DNA of 64,000 bases from the NCBI RefSeq assembly GCF_020740795.1, contig NC_067312.1:64438905-64502904 (forward strand), given 5' to 3'. Below the pieces are notes generated by a model. The model did not search any database and was not told the DNA's origin. It saw only the letters and a list, made by a program, of their open reading frames with translations. The translations under genes and the position numbers were made by a program. This document shows, one piece after another, positions 40,870 through 49,880 of the stretch; position 1 is the stretch's first letter; every line of letters begins with the position of its first letter. Source of the stretch: Apus apus. Lineage: Eukaryota; Chordata; Aves; Apodiformes; Apodidae.

Positions 40870-43800
40870 ACTTTTGTGTGTGTAAATGGTGCACCATGTG
40901 GCTAGCTATCTCCTCTTGGATTAGTTGGGCTTTAAACTGTTTCCTGCTCCTATTTTGCAGCTCACTGAGCTGTGTCATCAGTAAGCAATTGGTCCTACTA
41001 CTACACAGGGAAAGAAGGCATGAAGTATCTCAGCCTCCCCCTCTTTGATCACTATGGTTGGCTCTGGATCCAGTAAGAACAGAGATTCTCCTTAGTCCTC
41101 TTTTTGTTGCTAACATATTTGTAAAAACTTTCCTGTTATTGTTGACCACTGCAGCTAGGATAATTTTAGGTTGGGCTTTGGCCTTCTGATTTTTTCCCTG
41201 GTCCAACAAAGACCTGGGTGTGCAAAGCAGGGGTGACACCAGTTTAGAAGCAGCTGTCCTTTTCTGCCACACCAGGGGCTCGCTAGGTAACACTGGGAGG
41301 AAGAAGGCTGCAGGGAGAACCTTCTGCCAGAAGTCTCATGATTGGCTTGGGGAGGTATATGAAGTTTATTTTGGTTTGAGCACCACAAAACAGCAAGCAG
41401 AAAAGCAAGGCTGAGTGGGAGGGAGTCTTCACATGAACACCTGGGCAAAGTATGTTCTTCATCTATGTTTTCTTAATATGCATCTTTACCATATGCTCCA
41501 GGCAATCTCTCTTCTGCTTACTGTGATTTTAACTGCAGGTGACACATTTCTTATGACAAAGAATTTGGTATCTGTGATAAAAACAGAATCAATAGAAGAA
41601 AATTGAATTAAATTAAAAAAAAGAAGCATGTGGAAGTAGGGTTAAACATTTTTTTCCCCTTCAGGATACCAATGTTGACTAATAGCTCAGCCCTTCTGAG
41701 TGATAATTTAGATGTCTCAATTTCAGGAGAGTCTTGATAAGAGGGGAAATTAGTTTATCATGATGATTTAAAGTGCCATGTTTAATTATGATTTAAAACA
41801 AAACACAGCTTCAATTTAAATTATTGCTTACATTTTGCTGTGCGTGGTCTTTCAGGTTTTTTTTTTCTCGTCAAAGAAAGTTTTATTCTCATTTGCTGAT
41901 AAAATTCAGGATATCTTTTGGCTGAAGGTAAGGATACATTCAAGACCCACAGCTATTCTTCACAAAGTTTGACATGTTTATTCAGATTAATAATGTTTAC
42001 TTTCTTTAGGATGCTGGAGGCTGATGAAGACCCATTTACTTTTCCTAATTAATGGTTCTTGTGATCTCAGATAAACAGCTTCTGGAAAATAACAGAGATT
42101 CAGTTAGCCCCCACGCTACGGTTTTGTATGTGTGGAGAGAGTTGTATCTCACTTCTTTTTTCCTGTGTAATTACATAGAAGTACTATATGCATACTGCAA
42201 AAGAGAAGGTTTATTAAAACATGTCCAACTTTTAAAATTAAGTGATTTATTAAATAAGAGGAATACAATCCTTAGCCAATGATTGAGTTTAGCTCCTGGT
42301 TATAATGACCCTCAAATAAATCCCATTTTACTTCTTGTTTATATTCACAGATTAAAAGATAAAAATTAAACTTTTCTGCCCTTCCATCTTACCTCCCAGT
42401 TCTCAGCTTTGAACAACCAAATAAATGCTCCAGAATGAGAAAAATGTTCTCTCTGTACCTTGGGAAGTGACTGCTTTCCCAGGCTGATTTTGCCTTTTCT
42501 ACACACCTTGTTCCCCAGGGCTCAGGTAAGGATTTCTGATGGTTCAGAGTTTCCTTTTTTTCCTTTTTTTTTTTTTAGCTAGACTCACCTGATTTAATTT
42601 TAAACAGTTTTGAATACATGTGGCTTTACAATGAATAATTACTGATGTTTTCTTGTACATAAAAGAAAAAGTGGAAAAAAAAATAAAATGGAAAAACTGG
42701 TGTTCCCTCTTACTGAGCTCTGCCAGAGACACAGATATATTTTTCCTTTGAGCTATTGAAGGACCTGAGCAATAAATGCAGCTGGTGCCCACAGGCAGCC
42801 TTGGTGTTCTTGTGGCAGCAAGTGGAGCAGCCTGAGACAGTGAAATTGAGCCAGCCCAGCCAGGATGAACTTCCCATACCATTGCCCCGATGGCTCTGTA
42901 CACGCTTTGGGTGAAGCAACCCTAACAAATGGCAAAGCTAAAATATGCTCCAAGACACCAAAATCCTCTGGCTATGTATGCTGTGTTTGTGAGAAACGGG
43001 GCAGGGAGGGTGATCCTCAGGGAAGGTGTAGCAGTAGTGTGGTAAAGACAGCAGTGATACTTCTGTAAAGCCTGGGCATTTGATGTGCTGGCCACAATTA
43101 ATATGCCTTCCTATGCTTTTCTGATGGAGATCACACTTTCCTGCCCCAAACCTTACTGAAATGTGAAGTGATAATCAGTGTCTACCATGGCCTATTTCTG
43201 GGCTGATTGGTGGGGAGTTCATAGTCTAGCTCAGCACTGCCACAGGATGCGAGCTGGTGTTCCAGCTTATGGAATCACAGGATGATGGGAGAACACCAGA
43301 TTTTCATTTGGTTTCTTTTTGGTTTTTTTTTCAGTGCAATTTTCAAGGACATCAAGTTGGAGAGAAAACCTGACTTCCCCTGTGGTATGGTCTTTCCTGT
43401 CCCAGGCAGAAGGAGAGCACATGCACTGCATATTGAAAAATGTAATGAGTGTTTTTTCTGCAGCTGAGGATGAGAAAAGTAATGTTTCCACTTCCTTTAG
43501 CAGAAACACATAGGTTTACTTCAGCTGAGGGTCTTGCATAAAGCATATGGGAGCTTTTCACCAGGACTTCACTATAGCAGCAAGGATTGGCTTTAAATTT
43601 TAGTGGTGATAATAAGACTGTGAGACTGAACCACAAAAACGGTTGAACTATCTGGTGCTCAATGACGTAATTTTTCCCCTTTAAAAGCATGTATTAACAA
43701 ACATGAATTTATCAAAAAGACAAAAGACAAACATAGCACAGAGAAAACCAGGTACCGTAGAGACCAATCATTCCTTTTCCAGCATGTATGGATATATATT

Positions 43801-44507
43801 TTTAGCACAGCAAACAAACAACCAGATTGCTTTTTTCTCATCAGTAACACCTTAGGACTTGCTTACTGTCTTCTTGGGCAAGTAAATGCTGCTGCTTGCA
43901 CTATCTGATTTGCACTTGTCTACCTGTTTCTGCTAGGTGCTTCAGCTCTTGTTTTCCTCTTTGATGACTTCTAGCTTTTTACTCTGTAGCTGCGTAGCCA
44001 GTGTTGTGTCAGCTTGTACCTCTGCAAGATCATGTAGAACCACAGGCAGCCCTCCTGCATGCAAGGGACTCCGCAGCTGCTTAGCTAAAAAACCTGGTTT
44101 CAGTTTAGCATTTATTTTCTGTCCTTCTTTCTTCCTTCTGACTCAGAAGTACGTACAGGGCAACAAGGGTGACATCTGATAGTAATTTACAGTATGTTTC
44201 CTCTGGATGAGATTGCATTGCTATAGGCCAGTAGGAAGATATTTATTCTATTTGATATTAAGTCAATTAATGCTGAACAGAATTACTTCAGCAGGAAGAG
44301 GCCTTTCACACACAGCTTCCCTTCAGAGCTAGTATGTACTGAAATTCACAATCACTGATTTCCAGGACAGGGTAAAATAGGGAACATAAGCCTATAGCAC
44401 CAACATCAGTAAAGTGCACAGGTGATGCAATAAGGCTCAATATGGCACCTGCAGAAGCTATTGGGAGAAAAACCTGTTGCCTATGCTGTGTTTTGGGGTT
44501 GAAACTC
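40870..44507. other. Palindrome spacer, mostly unrecognised
   Basis: This is AT-rich single-copy-looking DNA between the arms. Apart from the CR1 piece at 41010-41212 I found no recognisable gene or element. It has poly-T/A-rich stretches at 41855, 42550 and 42665. Confidence 0.5.
41010..41212 (-). mobile_element. CR1 internal fragment
   Basis: The text matches the upstream part of a CR1 on the minus strand (around AGATTCTCCTTAGTCCTCTT and the following GTTGGGCTTTGGCC). It is short, with no intact frame. Confidence 0.65.
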
Positions 44508-44651
44508 TGAAAGAAGGCTGCCCAGAGAAGTTGTGGATGCTCTATCCCTGAAATGTTCAAGGTCAGGTTGAACAGGGCTTTGAGCACTCTAGTCTAGTGG
44601 GAGGACTCCCTGCTCATGCAGGGGGATTAGAACTAGATGATCTTTAAGGTC
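44508..44651 (+). mobile_element. CR1 3' end fragment, cut by an LTR
   Basis: This is CR1 3' untranslated text, ending GATGATCTTTAAGGTC exactly where the LTR begins. The remaining CR1 tail does not reappear on the other side of the LTR. Confidence 0.7.
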
Positions 44652-45678
44652 TGTCATGGTTTGGGCCTGGCACGACAACAAAGAACCCGCCGCGTGGCTG
44701 CTCACTCAGCTCCCCCCATCACACACACACTCTGGCATGAGGAGGACAAAGGCCGACTAGAAAAGCTCATGGGTCGAGACAAAGGACAAGGAGGGTTCTT
44801 CACCGATTAAGGTCATGGGCAAAGCAAACTAAACTTGGGGAAAGTAGTAATTTAATTTCACACTAATCCAATGCCCACAGGACAGAGACAACACCAAGAG
44901 CAGGGCTTACACACCTTATCCCCACCCCTCCCTTCTTCCCAGGCACAAGTCACTTGGTTGCCCATTTCTCTCCCTCGTTCCCCACAGCAGCTCAGAGGGA
45001 CAGGGGATGGGGACTAGAGTCAGTTCACAGGCTGGTGGTTCTTGCTGCTCCTTCCTCCTCAGGAAGAAGGGATTCCTTACAGTCTTCCCCTGCTTCCCCA
45101 CGGGGTCCCTCCCACGGGAGAGAGGCCTCCACAAACCTCTGCTTCGTGAGTCCTTCCCACCAGGTCTGGAGCTGCTCCAGCCTGGGCTTCCTACAGAGTC
45201 ATGGGCTGCTTAGGGGACAGTCACCTCCCCTGGCACCAGGGTTTTCCACAGCTGCATAATCCAAGTCCACTGGTAGCAAATCCGAGTCCACAGGCAAAGT
45301 TCACCCCTCCTGGCGCCTTCAGGGAACATTCCACCACGTTCCTCTAGGATTGCAGGGGGACAGCTGCCATCTCGCCATGGGTTGCAGGGAAAACTTCTGC
45401 TTGGGCACCTTCTTCCCCGTCTTCCTCTGCAACCAGCCGGGATCTTCACCCCAGCGCTGCCATTCACATCTCCAGCACAGCTCTTCTTTTTCCTAACTGC
45501 TCGCTTGGCTCAGGTCTTATCTCAGTTCTTTCCTGTGTCAATCACAGAGGCGCATCTCTTGCCTCTAAAACGGCTCCTTGGCTGGTTTTGGAGCAGGTGG
45601 AACTTCTCAGCTTCTTACAGGAGCCACCCCAGGGTCCTTCCCCCACTACCAAAAATCCCGCCAAACCAAACCAGCACA
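44652..45678 (-). mobile_element. Full-length LTR (ERVK-like) overlapping the right palindrome arm
   Basis: About 1.03 kb, with inverted termini TGTCATGGTTTGG and CCAAACCAGCACA. On the minus strand it starts TGTGCTGGTTTGG, a typical avian LTR start. No internal retroviral sequence adjoins it, and no target-site duplication is visible. The left flank is a CR1 tail and the right flank is RING-gene upstream DNA. Only its last 174 bases (45505-45678) are inside the palindrome. Confidence 0.75.
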
Positions 45679-46019
45679 GGGGGGCACGGCCCGCAGGGTT
45701 GGCAGTCTCTCTCCCAGGGCTGGCAACTGAGCACCCAGGTCCTCCCTGCAAATCCTGGCCTTGCACAGGGCAAGGCAGCCAGCTGGGGGAGGCACCATCC
45801 AGCCACTGCCACTCCCCGCTGTCTGCTCCCACCACACTCGCCCTCGCAGGAGAACTCTGCAAGGCACTGGGAGTGGGGACTTCATACACAGGGTCACGGA
45901 CATGCGTGCGGGGGACCAAGCTAGAGCAGCAGGGAAATGCAGAAGCTGAAAACATGAAACAGTATTTTCTTCTCTCTCCTGATGCCTGTGCGCCTGCAGG
46001 GGCGGCTGCAGGAGAGGTG

Positions 46020-46100
46020 GCAGCTGACGTCACAAAGGGGTGATTGTGACGTCAGCGTGTCACAGACTGTGACCTCACGGCCCTCACTGCTTATATTTGG
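46020..46100 (+). promoter_or_regulatory. TATA/CRE promoter of the right RING gene
   Basis: Two perfect TGACGTCA sites (46025-46032 and 46047-46054), a variant TGACCTCA (46070-46077) and a TATA-like TTATATT (46091-46097) are packed in 80 bases. Transcription should start at about 46120. CRE sites close to a TATA box are characteristic of promoters driven by CREB/CREM, including many active in male germ cells. The link to testis is inference. Confidence 0.65.
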
Positions 46101-46325
46101 GTGCCAGCACAGCCTGGCTCAGTCTGCCTCGTGCCTGGACTCCGACCGAGCGTGCCTGCGAGGTCTGGAAGCTCGTGCGAGGCTTCACCTGGTGCTGGGC
46201 GGTGCTTTGGGAGCTGCCGGCGTCGGCAGCTCTGGGTGCCCATCCCGGAGCCAAACCCTGTGTTTCCCCGACCCTGCCTGGTTCAGGAAGCCGGGCGCTG
46301 CAAGGACTCCCTTGCAGCAGCAGAA

Positions 46326-46468
46326 GTGAGGCGAGAGGCAAACATCTCCCCTGGAGCGGCCGTGGGGCCCGGAGAGCTGGGAGAGTGTCCTTCCCGAGGG
46401 GCCTGGCCTTTCCTTCCTGCTCTCCCTCCCCTGGCAGAGCGAGGGGCTGAGGCCTTTCCCGTTTGCAG
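46326..46468 (+). other. Probable 5' UTR intron of the right RING gene
   Basis: A GAA|GTGAGG donor and a pyrimidine-rich TTTCCCGTTTGCAG|GG acceptor enclose 143 bp directly before the coding start. The upstream exon has no ATG, so ATG 46499 would be the first in the mRNA. The left copy has the same at 40048-39906. This is a sequence prediction only. Confidence 0.45.
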
Positions 46469-46498
46469 GGCACAAAACCTGCCACTGCCGTGCCAGTG

Positions 46499-48115
46499 AT
46501 GGGGAGCGGCTTCTCTTCCTCCGTGTTCCCAAGGTCCCTGCAGGGCGCAGAGAGCAAATGGAGCTGCCCCATCTGCTGCAAGCCTCAGAATGACACTGCC
46601 TACTTGATCCCGTGCCTCCACCAGTTTTGCTTCAGCTGTGCCATGCGCTCTGTACAGCAGAAGCGCAACTGCCCCCTGTGCATGTTGGAGACAACGTTCG
46701 TCTTGTTCTCCAACCGGTTGGACAACGATTTAACTGTGCTTGGAATCCCAGGCCTTGCAGAGCCCTCAGGTGAAGAACAGCAGGGTGAGAAGGAGGAGGA
46801 TGCAGAGCAGGGGCCCAGGGCTCAGGCAGGTGGCTTCCCCCCTGAGGTGTGGGCAGACTTCTTCCAGAGCCACCCAGATAACATCAGGCCCTTGCAGCTG
46901 TGGCTGAGGCAGCAGCTCGAGAGGCTCTTTGAGGGCCAGTGCTGGAAAGTGACTGCGTGGGAGGGTATCATTGTGGGCCTCCTGTGCCTCCGTGGACTGG
47001 ACGTGGCAGTGTTGGCAGAGAAGCTGCAGACTGGGCTGCAAGAACACACGCAGCCATTCCTTCTGCAGCTCAGCACAGCTGCCGAGTGCCTGTGCGGCAC
47101 AGCCATCCGCCGGCACCTGGACACGCAGGACACCTGTGAGGCCAGGGAGGAGGTTGACAGCCCTGCAGCAGGCACCACCAGCCCAGGCACCACACGGCAG
47201 GTGAAGCCCAACTCCAGCCTGGCCTCCTGCAGCAGCCCTGCAAGGTTTGATGTCAAGGAGGAAGCTGGCAGGTTGGATGCTGCCCTCCACAGGGGTCCCT
47301 GGGAGGATCCAGGGAAGGCAGTGGCAGCAGGTCCTTGCACACCCATCCACGGCAGGGACTACCTGGAAGGAGGGCTCCAGCATCCCCCGGAGAGGTTGGC
47401 TACCAGCCCCCCAGACCGCACCCTGCCTTGCAAGAGGCCGTGCCTTGAAGCCAGCCCTAGCTCTGGCACCTCCCTGGGGGTAACTGCTGCTGCCCATCCC
47501 GCCTCCCCCAGCAGCTCTGCAGTCTCCCAGGTGGCAGCGGCCACAGGTGCCTCCTCTGCCCGGAACATGGAGTGCTCACCTGGGAAGGCCTGGCGCCTGC
47601 CAAAGAGAAGAGCTCCCAGCTTCCCAGACTGTCCCGTGCCATGCAAGCGCATGCGCCTTCAAACCAGCCTGAGCTCCATCCCCAGCACCTCCCTGGGGGT
47701 AACTGCTGCTGCCCACCTGGCCTCCCCCAGCAGCTCTGCAGGATCCCAGGTGGCAGCGGCCACAGGTGCCTCCTCTCCCCAGAACATGGAGTGGTTGCCT
47801 GGGAAGGCCCAGTGGCCCCCAAAGAGAAGAGCCCCCAACCTCCCAGACTGTCCTGTGCCCTGCAAGAGGCTGCGCCACGAAACCAGCCGCAGCACCGCCC
47901 TGGGGGTAACTGCTGCTGCCCACTCAGCCTCCCCCAGCAGCTCTGCAGGATCCCAGGTGGCAGCAGCCACAGGTGCCTCCTCTGCCCAGAGCATGGAGTG
48001 GTTGCCTGGGAAGGCCCAGTGGCCCCCAAAGAGAAGAGCCCCCAGCCGCCCAGACTGTCCTGTGCCCTGCAAGAGGCTGCGTCGTAAAAGCACCCCAGCA
48101 GCTCCCTGGTGGTAA
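46499..48115 (+). CDS. RING-finger protein, TOPORS-like (right palindrome copy)
   Basis: This is the inverted twin of the gene at 38259-39875, also 538 residues with all eight zinc-binding positions intact. I count eight amino-acid differences from the left copy, all in residues after about 340. Examples are S/N before MECSPG, L/P in AQWPPKRR twice, and the last residue W instead of R. The first 340 or so residues are identical. A probable first exon without ATG (about 46120-46325) and a 143-bp intron (46326-46468, GTGAGG...TTTGCAG) precede the start. A poly(A) signal follows at 48895. It is likely to be a nuclear E3 ligase. The TOPORS-like assignment rests on the RING and general layout only. 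Confidence 0.75.
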   Translation: MGSGFSSSVFPRSLQGAESKWSCPICCKPQNDTAYLIPCLHQFCFSCAMRSVQQKRNCPLCMLETTFVLFSNRLDNDLTVLGIPGLAEPSGEEQQGEKEEDAEQGPRAQAGGFPPEVWADFFQSHPDNIRPLQLWLRQQLERLFEGQCWKVTAWEGIIVGLLCLRGLDVAVLAEKLQTGLQEHTQPFLLQLSTAAECLCGTAIRRHLDTQDTCEAREEVDSPAAGTTSPGTTRQVKPNSSLASCSSPARFDVKEEAGRLDAALHRGPWEDPGKAVAAGPCTPIHGRDYLEGGLQHPPERLATSPPDRTLPCKRPCLEASPSSGTSLGVTAAAHPASPSSSAVSQVAAATGASSARNMECSPGKAWRLPKRRAPSFPDCPVPCKRMRLQTSLSSIPSTSLGVTAAAHLASPSSSAGSQVAAATGASSPQNMEWLPGKAQWPPKRRAPNLPDCPVPCKRLRHETSRSTALGVTAAAHSASPSSSAGSQVAAATGASSAQSMEWLPGKAQWPPKRRAPSRPDCPVPCKRLRRKSTPAAPWW

Positions 48116-48343
48116 CTCCTGCTGCCCACCGGTCCTTGCCCAGGAGCTCTGCAGGATCCCAGGTGGCAGCGGCCACAGGTGCCTCCTCTGCCCAGGGCAG
48201 GGAGTGCTCGCCTGGGTGACTCCAATGCCACCCGAAAAGGAAGAGGGTCTCCAGGTGACCTCATTCTTCCCCACCCCAGAGGAGGCCATGCTGCCTTTAG
48301 CACTGGCGGAGCTGCAGCAGCACCTTCTTCAAGCAGCCATTCA

Positions 48344-48662
48344 AGCCTTGACGTGGAGGAGGAACCTGGCACACCGGAGGCCACCCTCCACGGGGGTCCC
48401 AACAGTCTCCCATCTGTGCCTCTCACAACAGCGCAGGAGCAGCCCTGGGAGGTGGATGAGGGCCCTGCAGCCAGCACCAACCCCAGCATCCCAGGCTGGG
48501 AAACACCCAAGTCCAGCCTGGCCTCCTCCACCAGCCGTGCAAGCCTTGATGTTGAGGAGGAACCAGGCACGTTGGACGCCACCTTGCGTGGGGATCCCAG
48601 CTGTCTTCTGTCTCTGCCTCTCACAGCAGAGCAGAAGCAGCCCCAGGAGAAGCCAGGGAAGG
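48344..48662 (+). repeat. Tandem array of 192-bp units downstream of the right RING gene (two units)
   Basis: This is the same array as in the left arm but with two units instead of three. The difference accounts exactly for the difference in arm length (192 bp). Confidence 0.8.
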
Positions 48663-48894
48663 TGCTGCCAGGGAAGGTGCTGGCACACCCAGCCACAGCA
48701 GGGACTACTTGCCCAGGGAACCCCGCTGCCCCCCAAAAAGCAGGGCTGACAGCCCCCTAGACAGTCCCCAGCCCTGCAAGAAGCCGCACCTTACAGGCAG
48801 CCCGAGCTCCGGCACCTCCCTGGGGGTAACTGCTGCTGCCCACCTGGCCTCCCCTTCAAGGAGGGTGCAGCAACACCTTCTTCAAGGCAAGGGA

Positions 48895-48900
48895 AATAAA
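48895..48900 (+). terminator. Poly(A) signal of the right RING gene
   Basis: AATAAA about 780 bases after the stop codon, followed by a TTTGTCTT-type U/GU-rich stretch. Confidence 0.6.
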
Positions 48901-49536
48901 TTTGTCTTCCCCTGACACAGTCTCTGGATGCTGCTTTCTGCCCCTTCCCCTGGTGCCTTTGCTTGTCCTCCGCCCCACAGCGTGGCAGCCACCCGCCTGC
49001 TGGGGCCCTGCCATGAGCTCCCAGAGCCTCAGGGCCGTGGCAACAGCAACTCCTCCCGCAGGGAATCCTGCGGCAGCCGCACACCCTCGGAGCGGGAGAT
49101 GCCGAGGACAGAGCGAGCAGGAGGGGAAGCTGGTTCTGCTGTAGCTCCGACGGGGACACAGCTGGGCCAGTGCCCCAGGCGGAGCAGGACGCTCTGAGGA
49201 GCCGTTTTCCAGCCAGCACCACGGGCCAGAGCGCTGGGATTGGCCCAGTGGGGTCACCTCACCCACCCTCGCCTCCCCTGCCTGTTGCTCCGGCCGAGTT
49301 CAGAACTTGCCGCCCGTGGCAGGGAGGGAAGAGGTGGTGGCCACATTCCTGCCTGGCTCCCCAAAACGTGACTTGGGGGTGTGTTTTCACAGCAAGCTCC
49401 TGCCCTTTCCTCACTGTGTGCCACACACAGGGATGCTGCTTGCACCAAGAGGCTGGGAAGGACTGCCTCCTGAGCCTGCCATCTGCCTACTGGGTGTCTC
49501 CTGGGTGCAGGCACCGGCCACCACCACCATCTTGCA

Positions 49537-49880
49537 GCTGAACTTTACTTGGCTGGACGCCGATTCCTAGGACAGGGCTTTGTCCTGGCCGTGCTGAGTG
49601 CAAGCAATGGCCATCGGCTCTGGGAACGAGCGCTAATTGTCCTCATGCGTGGTGGCTCTTGCTGAGTCAGAGGCCGTCCTTCCCTGCAGGTGGGACACAC
49701 GGGTAGGTAGGTTGCACTCGAGTAGCCCGAGAAAGGTCATCTGCAGAGATCAGACAGCCCCTCCTCTCTGCAGGGGCACGGAGCAGCAGCAGGGAGCGGT
49801 AGGGCTCCCTGCTCTGGCAAGGCAGAAGGCGGATCTTTAGCAGGAGATCAGCCGTTAAGCAGTTAACGGCAGATCTGGGA
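49537..49880. other. GC-rich flank outside the right arm
   Basis: The sequence remains GC-rich past the end of homology and returns to AT-rich after about 49880. The corresponding flank of the left arm is ordinary AT-rich DNA. No gene was seen. Confidence 0.5.

Larger units (their letters stand above)
48116..48915 (+). pseudogene. Decayed second set of C-terminal modules after the right RING gene
   Basis: Beyond the TAA at 48113 the DNA continues with a fourth basic repeat unit in another frame (VAAATGASSAQ, then a stop). It goes on with acidic DVEEEP units in the gene's own frame, and then with PCKKPHL...SSGTSLGVTAAAH in a further frame. This mirrors the module order inside the protein. It looks like the remains of a longer, or tandemly duplicated, coding region that frameshifts have cut off and that now forms the 3' UTR. 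Confidence 0.6.
45505..49536 (+). repeat. Right arm of the large inverted repeat
   Basis: This 4032-bp arm is the inverted copy of 36646-40869. It lacks one 192-bp tandem unit that is present in the left arm. A full-length LTR overlaps its inner edge, whereas the left arm keeps only the end of that LTR. GC-rich sequence continues past its outer edge. Confidence 0.95.

Noticed and set aside
47690..48000. Repeated GGTAAC...CCCCCAG pairs that look like tiny introns in the RING gene repeats
   Set aside because: They are only about 33 bases apart, too short for vertebrate introns, and the frame is open through them.
36646..49536. Palindrome as a pure assembly artefact
   Set aside because: Not excluded, but unlikely. 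The arms differ by a 192-bp unit and several substitutions, have different flanks, and differ in how much of the LTR they keep.
36646..49536. CRISPR-like array
   Set aside because: The tandem units are contiguous protein-coding repeats without spacers, and the organism is a vertebrate.
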